From Nanobdellota archaeon (GTDB lineage Archaea > Nanoarchaeota > Nanoarchaeia > Parvarchaeales > Parvarchaeaceae), in NCBI GenBank assembly GCA_021796445.1, contig JAKACB010000001.1:42230-106229 (forward strand): 64,000 bases of DNA. Reading direction: 5' to 3'. The notes below the pieces were generated by a model, which was not told the DNA's origin, did no database searches, and saw only the letters and a program-made list of their open reading frames with translations. The position numbers and the translations under genes were made by a program. Shown one piece after another: positions 17,633 to 25,683 of this stretch (positions are counted from its first letter, which is position 1; each line of letters opens with the position of its first letter).

Positions 17633-18382
17633 ATGGAAGCGAAATTCATAGATGTGCATGCCCATATATCTGACAAGTCATTGGAAAATGTAAGAGGTAA
17701 ATTTTTGGACGGCATATCAGATTCTTATTTAATACTGAACGCAGGCGAGAACAAAAAGGACAGCGAAAGAATACTTAAAGATGGCCAAAAATACAAGTTT
17801 CTGCTTCCCTGCATAGGCCTACACCCAAACGAAATAGCTTATAATTCTTATCAAGCTACACAAGCAGAGCTTGATTTCTTTTCAAGCAGCATAGATAAAT
17901 TTTTCGCAGTATCGGAAGTTGGTTTGGATTATAAAGGCAAGGATATATATCAGATGGAGCAGGAGAAGGAATTCTTTTACAAGATACTAGAGCTGGCAGA
18001 AAAAAATAAAAAGGTTTGCATAATCCACAGCAGAAAAGCCATAGAAGATGTTTTTGATGTAGTTTCAAGTTTCAATGTAAAAGCAATAATACATAATTTT
18101 GAGGGTAACCTTAGAAATCTTGGCAGAGCGCAGGATTTGGGAATAAACATAAGTATCTCAACAGGGTTTATGAAATTCAAGAAAGAGAACATAATAAAGA
18201 ATGTGGATATTGACAATATGTTTACAGAAACGGATTCGCCAGCATTAAGTCCAGATGATAAAATAAATACGCCTTTGAATATACCTAAACTATTAAATTA
18301 CATATCTAGTATAAAAAAGATGGGAGCAGATGAGATAAAAGAAGCGGTTTACAAAAACTTTGGCAGGCTGTTTTATGATTGA
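17633..18382 (+). CDS. tatD: TatD-family metal-dependent DNase/hydrolase
   Basis: TatD-type TIM-barrel hydrolase of 249 residues. The metal motif HAH is at 9-11 (FIDVHAHIS), followed by CIGLHPNE, SEVGLDY (metal-bridging Glu), IIHS and FTETDSPAL near the end. The family includes 3'-5' exonucleases and deacylases. An upstream in-frame start at 17582 would add a hydrophobic leader with no counterpart in the family, so 17633 was chosen. The gene overlaps tRNase Z by 8 bases. Confidence 0.88.
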   Translation: MEAKFIDVHAHISDKSLENVRGKFLDGISDSYLILNAGENKKDSERILKDGQKYKFLLPCIGLHPNEIAYNSYQATQAELDFFSSSIDKFFAVSEVGLDYKGKDIYQMEQEKEFFYKILELAEKNKKVCIIHSRKAIEDVFDVVSSFNVKAIIHNFEGNLRNLGRAQDLGINISISTGFMKFKKENIIKNVDIDNMFTETDSPALSPDDKINTPLNIPKLLNYISSIKKMGADEIKEAVYKNFGRLFYD

Positions 18383-19289
18383 GGGCACATTTCTTGGCAC
18401 AAGTTCGGCATTTCCTACTGCAAAGAGAAATCACCCGTCTGTTTATCTTATGATTAATGGGGAAAGAATACTATTTGACTGCGGGGAAGGCACTCAACGG
18501 CAAATACGGAAAGCAGGGTTAAGCCCCTCTGTAGATTACATTTTTATAACGCATTGGCATGGTGATCATTCTCTTGGATTAGGAGGTATAATACAAAGCC
18601 TTAACATGATGAAAAGCAATAAGAAATTGCAGATATTTGGCCCTAGTGGCACAGATCAGGGAATAAAAAACATATTAATGACATACAAATTCTATAATCA
18701 GCTGGACATAAAAACAAAGTCAGTGAATGCATTGAAAGAAAAGGCAATACTTGAAAGAGATTGTTACAGTATTTCAGCTATAAACGTAGAGCATTCTGTC
18801 AGATGTCTTGCTTACAAAATAAAGGAGAAAGATGTACGTAATATCTTAGTTGGGAAGCTTGCCGAGAAAGGGATAAAGCCCGGCAAGTTTTTAAGCAAGC
18901 TTAAGGAAGGAAAAGATGTCGTTTATAACGGCATTAAACTAAAATACAAAGAACTTACTTACTTAAAGAAGGGAAAATCGTTAGCATATGTTACTGATCT
19001 AAGATATAGCCGCAAAATAATCCCCTTTATAAAAGGTGTTGACACGTTGATAATAGAAAGCACATTCGGAGAAGAATTCCAAAAATCCTACGATTTCTTC
19101 CACTTAAACATAAAGGAAGCAATGCTACTTGCAAAGAGTTCAGGTGCAAAGGAAGTTTATTTCGTGCATACAAGTCAAAGGTATGAAAATGACGATTCTA
19201 TGGTTAAAAGTGCAGCAGCAATCTACTCAAAAATGAAATGCAGTTTTAGATACTCCTTTCCTGATGATTTTGATAAATTTGGATTGTAA
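18375..19289 (+). CDS. rnz: Ribonuclease Z (tRNA 3' processing endonuclease)
   Basis: Metallo-beta-lactamase-fold endonuclease that removes 3' trailers from pre-tRNAs, needed here because the tRNA genes do not encode CCA. The 304 residues have FLGTSSAFPT at the N-terminus, the zinc motif HWHGDH (60-65), an AYVTDLRYS Asp and a late HTSQRY His. The ATG at 18375 gives the standard N-terminus and overlaps tatD by 8 bases; a TTG five codons upstream is less likely. Confidence 0.94.
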   Translation: MIEGTFLGTSSAFPTAKRNHPSVYLMINGERILFDCGEGTQRQIRKAGLSPSVDYIFITHWHGDHSLGLGGIIQSLNMMKSNKKLQIFGPSGTDQGIKNILMTYKFYNQLDIKTKSVNALKEKAILERDCYSISAINVEHSVRCLAYKIKEKDVRNILVGKLAEKGIKPGKFLSKLKEGKDVVYNGIKLKYKELTYLKKGKSLAYVTDLRYSRKIIPFIKGVDTLIIESTFGEEFQKSYDFFHLNIKEAMLLAKSSGAKEVYFVHTSQRYENDDSMVKSAAAIYSKMKCSFRYSFPDDFDKFGL

Positions 19290-19340
19290 AGAGGATTAGC
19301 TATCTTCATAAAAAAAGTATAATTTAACTGGTAATTAGCA

Positions 19341-19350
19341 AATATTTATA
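19341..19350 (+). promoter_or_regulatory. TATA element of pilin-adhesin gene
   Basis: The stretch aatatttata is centred about 27 bases before the ATG at 19374, predicting a leaderless mRNA and supporting that start despite the long basic leader peptide. Confidence 0.55.
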
Positions 19351-19373
19351 TTCTTATTTTTTATAGACTATGT

Positions 19374-20903
19374 ATGTCATTTAAACGATTTTTCAAATAT
19401 TTAGAGTATAGCTCTAAATTATCGTTTTTAAGTAAAACCAAGCGTTCACAGTCAGCTCTAGAGTATATGATGACCTACGGCTGGGCCATCTTAATAATAG
19501 TAATAGTAGCTGTAATATTATACAGCATGGGCATTTTCAATCCAAGTTCCAGTTTAACGACTACAAGCAGTGGTTTTTCACCATTCACAATTTCATCAAC
19601 AATATGCAACCCGGCAGGTCTTTATGTAGCAATAATAGGAGGTGGGCTACCAGATACAGCAACTTCGGCAATAATATCTAAAATATACATAACTTCAAAC
19701 ACAGGCACAACAGCTTTAACAAAAGAGTATAATCTAACCCCCATAACAGTTTATCCTGGAAAAACAGCAACAATTCTAATCCCTACAGTCGCATGTAATT
19801 CTGCAGGCATAAAATACTCCTTGTCAGCTAAACTTCAGTACGGCTATTCAACTCCCGCAGGTAGCATAGTAACAAATTCAACAGGTACTATTGCAGGAAC
19901 TTCCTCTTCGCAACCTATAGTGAAGTATCTTCCATTAACAATAACCTCCTCAACTGCAACGCCTTCGCCATTCCAGCAGATGGCAGTTATAAACATGGAC
20001 AATTACAAGTCATACGCTGCTTCCAATCTCTCAAATATAGAATTTACCTACCCAAATGGCACAATAATACCCTCTTGGAGGGAGAATGGAACAAATAACA
20101 CTCAAACAGTAGTTTACTGGTTACGGTTAGGCAGCTTTACTACAGAAACAGTGGAAATGGACTTCTTTTCAACCTCCACGAACGTTCTGAATTCCGTTAA
20201 TACTGGCGAAGCACCGCAGCTAACCTGTTCAAATCCAAGCGATACTGCTCAGTGTTCAACCTATGGAGAATATGACAATGGCAATGCAGTTTTTAATTAC
20301 TACCAAAATTTTAAAGGCAGTTCTTATCCTGCAGGGTGGACTACCAATTACTCTGATACGGCTAAATATGTTCAAGTACATAATGGGTTTACAATAGATT
20401 ACAGTCCAAATGGAGTGGGGGTTGAATTTTATTATAATAAGGAAAATTTCTCTTTGCCTGATGTTCTTGATTGGAACGGCAATTATATCTCAAATCCGGC
20501 CCGTTATTGTGGATGGACAATATTGGGGTGGTATAACATTACTCCTAAGTATGGATCAAGCGCTGGATGGGCTCAATGGCAAAATTCTCCAACTTCCTGG
20601 GAATATTATCAGTACGGGAATGTTAGTCAAGCTGCCCAAGATTTTTATAATAGTACTGCATTAATCGGCGGCACAGATGTTTTTTCTCTTATAAATACTG
20701 GAGCAAAAATGAGTTACTTGCTTAATTACACTCCAGAATTAAATGTAAATCCCGAAAGCATACCCTTAAAGGCAATACTTTTTAGGAATGGCGGGGGTTG
20801 CGGCCCGGTTAGTGGAAGCGAAGTCAATGTAACTTGGTTAGATACAAGAACTTATCCTCCGAATGGGAATATGCCTTTAGTAACAATCGGCAGTCTGTCT
20901 TAA
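19374..20903 (+). CDS. Pilin-like protein fused to a DUF2341-like lectin-type region
   Basis: A 509-residue exported protein. A basic leader (1-26) precedes a class III signal, KRSQSALEYMMTYGW, in which Q-S-A-L-E places Glu at +5 after the likely cleavage site, and a continuous hydrophobic pilin helix to about residue 57. A pilin-like head follows (60-175). The rest is DUF2341-like: QQMAVINMDNYKSY near 203 and TVEMDFFS near 262, then a Trp/Tyr-rich beta region resembling concanavalin-type binding domains. Many N-X-S/T sites suggest glycosylation. It could be a tip adhesin or a large minor pilin. The helix is identical in sequence to that of the pilin at 51920. Confidence 0.82.
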   Translation: MSFKRFFKYLEYSSKLSFLSKTKRSQSALEYMMTYGWAILIIVIVAVILYSMGIFNPSSSLTTTSSGFSPFTISSTICNPAGLYVAIIGGGLPDTATSAIISKIYITSNTGTTALTKEYNLTPITVYPGKTATILIPTVACNSAGIKYSLSAKLQYGYSTPAGSIVTNSTGTIAGTSSSQPIVKYLPLTITSSTATPSPFQQMAVINMDNYKSYAASNLSNIEFTYPNGTIIPSWRENGTNNTQTVVYWLRLGSFTTETVEMDFFSTSTNVLNSVNTGEAPQLTCSNPSDTAQCSTYGEYDNGNAVFNYYQNFKGSSYPAGWTTNYSDTAKYVQVHNGFTIDYSPNGVGVEFYYNKENFSLPDVLDWNGNYISNPARYCGWTILGWYNITPKYGSSAGWAQWQNSPTSWEYYQYGNVSQAAQDFYNSTALIGGTDVFSLINTGAKMSYLLNYTPELNVNPESIPLKAILFRNGGGCGPVSGSEVNVTWLDTRTYPPNGNMPLVTIGSLS

Positions 20904-20953
20904 TGAAGGATTTATATCCTGCTTTGTATTGCATAATTTAATATTAATAGAAA

Positions 20954-20965
20954 CTTATTTAAATT
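20954..20965 (+). promoter_or_regulatory. TATA element of SelB-like gene
   Basis: The stretch cttatttaaatt is centred 28 bases before the ATG at 20988, the spacing of a leaderless transcript. Confidence 0.5.
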
Positions 20966-20987
20966 TACCATTCTTTATACAAAAGAT

Positions 20988-22016
20988 ATGAATTCGTTAA
21001 CAGTAAGCGTTATAGGTCCGTATAGGTCTGGAAAGTCAACCCTTGTAAACAAGCTGCAACAAAGGAAAGGCGCAGAGGAAGATGTTTCTTTCTTTTTCTT
21101 TAAGTATGGTGGGAAGAATGTCACTTTGATAGATACTCCCGGAGATATGGACAATCCAACTACATTGGCTTCAGTTCTTACATTATCAGATGCGATAATA
21201 TTCTGCGTTTCGCCTGAAAACGGCGTTAACCTCCAAGTGGGTGAACAGATAATAATGGCAAGTTCAATAGGCATAAAGCAAGGTTTAATCTGCATAACAA
21301 AAGCAGATATATCCACCGCTTCTGACATAGAAAAGCTGGAAAAGCAGTTGTCTACAATAATAAAAGGAACTTCGATGGAAAACTTTGAGATAATGGTTGT
21401 TGATATAAACAATGATCAAAGCATGGCAGATATAAGGGCAAAGGTTTCGGGTTTTTCCTATGATTCAGACAACATACAAAAGCCTTTCAAAATACTGATA
21501 GATCACGCTTTTGAGTCAAAGGGTATGTCAGTCGCAGTAGGGACCATGCCAACTGGAAAGATAGGGATACACTCAGAAGGCATAATTGCACCAACGCCAT
21601 TTACAAAAGAAATTTCGATAAATTCTATTCAGATAAATCAGGAAGATGTGCAGTCTGCAGAAGCGGGCGACAGAGTGGGAGTTGCAATAAAAGGTGTTTG
21701 GCCTTGGGATTTGCCAAGAGGCGTTGAGATAAGAAAAAAAGGAAGTTTCAGGGACATAAAAGAGGGTGAACTTACAGTCGATGTAAGTCCCTTGTACAAG
21801 CAGGAAATAAAAGATGATGTGAAGCTTAATTTAATATTGAATTGGCAGAACATTGTTGTAACTTTAAGCAGTGTAAAGCGTGAAAACAACAAGCTAACCG
21901 CCCATTTCATTGCAGATAAGAATTTCTGCTTTGACGAAAATGATAAAATGATACTAATAAACAAGGACCTTCCGATAAGGTTTTTGAGGGTTGTAGGTAA
22001 AACTACTGTAATATAA
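20988..22016 (+). CDS. SelB-like EF-Tu-family GTPase
   Basis: A translational GTPase of 342 residues: G1 GPYRSGKST (10-18), G3 DTPGD (about 48-52), G4 TKAD, then EF-Tu-type beta-barrel domain 2 (VAVGTMPTGKIGIHSEG) and domain 3. Its size and order fit the archaeal SelB-like/EF-Tu paralogue present in many archaea, whose function is not well defined. No Sec-tRNA-specific domain IV is seen, so a role in selenocysteine insertion is not supported. Confidence 0.8.
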   Translation: MNSLTVSVIGPYRSGKSTLVNKLQQRKGAEEDVSFFFFKYGGKNVTLIDTPGDMDNPTTLASVLTLSDAIIFCVSPENGVNLQVGEQIIMASSIGIKQGLICITKADISTASDIEKLEKQLSTIIKGTSMENFEIMVVDINNDQSMADIRAKVSGFSYDSDNIQKPFKILIDHAFESKGMSVAVGTMPTGKIGIHSEGIIAPTPFTKEISINSIQINQEDVQSAEAGDRVGVAIKGVWPWDLPRGVEIRKKGSFRDIKEGELTVDVSPLYKQEIKDDVKLNLILNWQNIVVTLSSVKRENNKLTAHFIADKNFCFDENDKMILINKDLPIRFLRVVGKTTVI

Positions 22017-22047
22017 ATTTTATAATCTCTTAATAACTACTTATATT

Positions 22048-23028
22048 ATGTCAAATACAGACAGAGGAGATGAGATAAGAGTTGACTATAGGACAGGGAC
22101 AAAAGTTATATTCTCAAGTGTACGAAACAATAAACCTGCAGATTTTTATAATCTTTCAGAAGACAAATGGGAATCCGATGTTTCCAGGTGCCCGTTTGAA
22201 TATGGGAAGGAAAGCCTTAACAAGACGATAAAACTTGTAGGGGGCGATGAGCATTCTTGGAAATTAAAAGTTATAGAAAACAAGTTTCCGATGCTTTCCC
22301 CGCAATTTGATTTTGCTCCTGAAAACAACTTTCTAAGGGAAGAACCTGCTTTCGGCTACTGCGAGGTTGTATTTGAAACCCCTTTGCACAATGTAAGGTT
22401 TTCACAATTGGAGAAAGAAGATTATATGCGTTGGCTAGATGCAATAATAGAAAGGGAAGAGGTGCTGTACTCGAAAGACAGGATAAAATACGTGTATGCT
22501 TTTAAGAATGAAGGCCCAAGAAGCGGTGCCAGCTTATCTCATGCTCATAGCCAGATAATGGCATTTGAGGAAATCCCTAAAACCATAAGAGAAGAGCAAG
22601 CAAAGATAGAGGAATTTTACGATAAAAACAAAGAGTGTTTGTATGAGTATGCTATTAACTACGAAAGAGAAAGGTTGCTAGCTGAAAATGAGAGTTTTAT
22701 CGCCTTTGCGCCCTTTGGATCAAAGATGAGCTCAGAGTCGGTTATCATGCCAAAGAGACATGTAAATTATGTAGGTCTTTTGTCAGATCGGGAGAAATCT
22801 GATTTTGTGGATCTTCTTTCAAAGGTCATAAAGACGAATGACATCCTATTCGGCAAGCTTTCCTACAATTTGCTGTTCCATGAGATAAAGTCAGACAATA
22901 ACTTTCATTTCCATGTGGAGATATACCCTAGAGTGATCACATTTGCGGCAATAGAATTCGCAGGATTTAATACAAACCAATTATTTCCTGAGAAATATGC
23001 TGAAATGTTTAGGAGCGCTTTAAAGTAA
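22048..23028 (+). CDS. galT: Galactose-1-phosphate uridylyltransferase-like enzyme
   Basis: GalT-family nucleotidyltransferase of 326 residues, expected to exchange UMP between UDP-sugar and sugar-1-phosphate through a histidine intermediate. The nucleophile motif HAHSQ is at about 164-168 and FHFHVEIYPR near 285-294. A TATA element lies about 27 bases before the ATG. It converges on a UDP-sugar pyrophosphorylase gene (9-base overlap). A second intact copy is at 62784-63755 and a degenerate one at 47034-47843. Confidence 0.9.
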   Translation: MSNTDRGDEIRVDYRTGTKVIFSSVRNNKPADFYNLSEDKWESDVSRCPFEYGKESLNKTIKLVGGDEHSWKLKVIENKFPMLSPQFDFAPENNFLREEPAFGYCEVVFETPLHNVRFSQLEKEDYMRWLDAIIEREEVLYSKDRIKYVYAFKNEGPRSGASLSHAHSQIMAFEEIPKTIREEQAKIEEFYDKNKECLYEYAINYERERLLAENESFIAFAPFGSKMSSESVIMPKRHVNYVGLLSDREKSDFVDLLSKVIKTNDILFGKLSYNLLFHEIKSDNNFHFHVEIYPRVITFAAIEFAGFNTNQLFPEKYAEMFRSALK

Positions 23029-23958
23029 ATCTATGTTATAATTTTCCTGTACATAGTTATATACAAGATCTCTAAATTCTTTGCTGTAAAATTTAAGCGA
23101 GCTCTTAAATTTCTCCAAGTTCTGTTTTTCAAGATTGTTATCTATCCAATGTTCTATTCTACCAAAGTCTCTGCATTTGTAAATTTTAGAGTCTATAAGC
23201 AAACCATACGCCTTTTTATTTTCTTTTTTGCACTGTAAGGACATGGCGTCGGTTATATTTAACTCATTGTCTTTTCCTTTCCCAACTTCTTTTAAGTATT
23301 TAATGCTGTCTTTATTCAATACATACACTCCTCCCCACATTACATTATAATTGCCATCAACGCTTTTTGCCGTGTCTAAAATGTAATCGTCAGGTTTTTC
23401 TATCGCTTCTTCCATTTCTATCAGCATATCATCAAGTTTCTTGCCTCTTACAAATCCTCCTTTTTTGGCATCATCCCTTTTAACACTATCTGCAGAAAAC
23501 ATCGGCCTGCCATTGAAACGACTTATTATATCCTTTAGGTAATTATTTCCGTTTGCACTTTCAATAATTAAATCCCCTAGTATAACTATGTAATTCTGCC
23601 CTTTTAATTGGTCTTCCGCAGCAAGTATTGCATCGGCAGTGCCCTTTGGCTTTTTTGTTGCAGGATCCTCTGTTTGGTATGCGATTTCTATGTTTATGCC
23701 CTTTAATTCAGGGTCTTTGCTTAGATTTTTCAAGTATTGGTTTTGTAGCTTAAACGATCCATTATTATCCTCGTCCCTTCTGGTTATGACTACAATTTCT
23801 TTTATACCCGCTTCTGCCAGGCTTTTAATGTGGTGATACATTATGGGCTTGTCTGCGTAAGGAAGGAATGGCTTTGGAACGTAGTTGCTAAATGGGCGAA
23901 GATGACTGCCATTTCCGGCAGCTAGAATTACGGCTTTGCCGATTCTTTCATCCGCCAT
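23020..23958 (-). CDS. UTP/dTTP-sugar-1-phosphate nucleotidyltransferase (GalU/RmlA-like)
   Basis: NDP-sugar pyrophosphorylase of 312 residues making an activated sugar from NTP and sugar-1-phosphate. The signature LAAGNGSHLRPF (11-22), a Lys in YVPKPFLP, the Asp in VILGDLI and a later GGVYVLN segment are all in place. The length and a helical C-terminal tail resemble GalU-type UTP-glucose-1-phosphate uridylyltransferases, but nucleotide and sugar specificity cannot be decided. It converges on galT and is the next minus-strand gene after ndk. Confidence 0.87.
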   Translation of the reverse strand: MADERIGKAVILAAGNGSHLRPFSNYVPKPFLPYADKPIMYHHIKSLAEAGIKEIVVITRRDEDNNGSFKLQNQYLKNLSKDPELKGINIEIAYQTEDPATKKPKGTADAILAAEDQLKGQNYIVILGDLIIESANGNNYLKDIISRFNGRPMFSADSVKRDDAKKGGFVRGKKLDDMLIEMEEAIEKPDDYILDTAKSVDGNYNVMWGGVYVLNKDSIKYLKEVGKGKDNELNITDAMSLQCKKENKKAYGLLIDSKIYKCRDFGRIEHWIDNNLEKQNLEKFKSSLKFYSKEFRDLVYNYVQENYNIDLL

Positions 23959-24020
23959 AATATAAAAGCTAGATGAAATAAACTTATATTAATACTTTCT
24001 TTTTTAATTTATGAACCTGA

Positions 24021-24668
24021 TCAGCCAAGAAGTACATTTTCTGTTATCAAAGCCGGCAATTTATTTACTGTTTCCTCCTCGAAGTCTGTTTCCTTTGTTA
24101 GAAGCTCGTTTATTGTCTTTTCAGCCTCTTCTTTTGAAATCTTTCCCTCGCTTAAATCCTTGCTTATCTCTCTGTATCTTACAGAGTCTATCATTGGAAA
24201 GTTCTCATATGTTCTTATGTAGGCCATAATGTCTTTTTTGTAATCTTTTTCTTCAACGTTTATAATCTCTCTCCAGAGTTTGACCTCCCTTTCAGCAGTT
24301 TCGCTGCTGTCGGAAGCATGCACTAAATTGATACCTTTAGTTGTTCCGTACCTTCCTCTTATAGATAACGGATCGGCCTTTTCGCACATTGTCTTTCCCA
24401 ACAAAGTTCTTACCTTTTCAACTACGTTATCGCCGCTTGCGATTATTACCGCTAGTTCGGTGGCCGACATGAAATTCACTAAATTATCATAGAAGAACTT
24501 TCCCTTGTGTTCTGCATAATGTCTGTCTGCAAGGAATTCCTTTTTGGGCTTCAATACCTGGAAAAAATTTATGTTAACTCCGAGTTCTACTATACTTTTT
24601 AATGCTCTTGCACCCGCGTATCTTCTTACCATTCCGTCTGGTTTAAGTAATATCAACATCTCTTCCAT
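24021..24668 (-). CDS. ndk: Nucleoside diphosphate kinase with C-terminal extension
   Basis: NDK balances NTP pools by transferring phosphate through a histidine. The core (1-150) has LILLKPDG, the active-site segment NLVHASDS with His117, and AEREVKLW. At 215 residues it exceeds the usual 140-150; the extra 60 residues include LSEGKISKEEAEKTINELL, a SHOCT-like helix pair similar to those at 7590 and 8030. It is on the minus strand, divergent from the dCTP-deaminase-like gene. Confidence 0.93.
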   Translation of the reverse strand: MEEMLILLKPDGMVRRYAGARALKSIVELGVNINFFQVLKPKKEFLADRHYAEHKGKFFYDNLVNFMSATELAVIIASGDNVVEKVRTLLGKTMCEKADPLSIRGRYGTTKGINLVHASDSSETAEREVKLWREIINVEEKDYKKDIMAYIRTYENFPMIDSVRYREISKDLSEGKISKEEAEKTINELLTKETDFEEETVNKLPALITENVLLG

Positions 24669-24750
24669 ATATTCTATATTTTTTTATTGAATATAAACAT
24701 TATTCCATCTAATACAAAATACATATATTAATACTACTTATAGATAGTAA

Positions 24751-24762
24751 AGTATTTATATG
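24751..24762 (+). promoter_or_regulatory. TATA element of dCTP-deaminase-like gene
   Basis: The element agtatttatatg is centred about 25 bases before the ATG at 24782, which favours that start over the TTG at 24764. Confidence 0.5.
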
Positions 24763-24781
24763 ATTGGGCCCATATTCATTC

Positions 24782-25621
24782 ATGGGAAAAGTATTGTCTG
24801 ATTCAAAACTGGAGCATCTTCTTAAAAAAGGCACTTTGGAGTTTTATCCAAAGGTAGAAAAAGAGCAAGTAAAGCCCGCATCTATTGATTTAAGATTAGG
24901 TAGAGTATACGATGAATTTGGAAATGAACTTAATGCAGATTCTGAAGGAATATACCATTTAATGCCAAAAACAAAGTATTACATAGAAACCCTAGAACGT
25001 GTAAGAACCGGCGCAAATAAAAATTATAGTTTTTACATAATACCAAGAAGCTCCTTTTCTCGTGCTTTGATAAACATTTTTCCAACTGACGGAAATTATG
25101 CTAGGGGTCCATTACCAAAACCTGAAAATATAAGATGCTCTCTTGAAAACGGTCCTTTCAATATTAACGTTAGAAAGGGGGATTCTATAATACAATTAGT
25201 TGTTATAAAAGGGAATAATAAACCTGCAAGGAGTTTTTATTTGCGCGGGGGAGAGATGCGCCATCCTCTGGCTAATAAGGCGGTTACTCCAGCGAATGGC
25301 ATTAGGGATGATGAGCTGTTTTTAAATATTCCAATTGATTACGTTGTTGATAAAAACACGCCAATTAAATACATCTCTGATGGCAGATTGGATTATTCAG
25401 ATGCAAAACATGCCGCAATAGTTTATAGTACAGATTATGGTTCAAAGATAAATGTTAGCTACGTTGATCCCGGTTATTCAGGGACTTTGTTTGGTTTATT
25501 TATGACAGGCGGTTCGCCACAGAAGATAAATCCCCGGGTTAAGCTCCTAAAAGTTCAAGAGTATGAAATCCATGGAAAAGTAAAAAAAGATTATAATAAA
25601 TCAGATTCTCATTACAAGTAG
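24782..25621 (+). CDS. dCTP deaminase/dUTPase-superfamily protein, rearranged
   Basis: A 279-residue member of the dUTPase/dCTP-deaminase fold family. PASIDLRLG (32-40), IIPRSSFSR (87-94), a Gly/Asn-rich strand and RKGDSIIQ (131-138) read like one half of the trimeric enzyme; VDPGYSGTL (228-236) with RVKLLKV near the end reads like a second copy of the later motifs. The Glu of the usual TLE motif after PGYxG is absent (TLFGLFMT). It may be an internally duplicated or rearranged enzyme, possibly with other substrates. It stands alone. Confidence 0.7.
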   Translation: MGKVLSDSKLEHLLKKGTLEFYPKVEKEQVKPASIDLRLGRVYDEFGNELNADSEGIYHLMPKTKYYIETLERVRTGANKNYSFYIIPRSSFSRALINIFPTDGNYARGPLPKPENIRCSLENGPFNINVRKGDSIIQLVVIKGNNKPARSFYLRGGEMRHPLANKAVTPANGIRDDELFLNIPIDYVVDKNTPIKYISDGRLDYSDAKHAAIVYSTDYGSKINVSYVDPGYSGTLFGLFMTGGSPQKINPRVKLLKVQEYEIHGKVKKDYNKSDSHYK

Positions 25622-25683
25622 GTTCAAATAGGTAAATTTATTAGCTATCAACTTCATTAAAGTACATTTGAAGGTGGAAAGAT

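Noticed and set aside
20988..22016. True SelB for selenocysteine
   Set aside because: No SelB-specific C-terminal domain and no selenoprotein context in the window.
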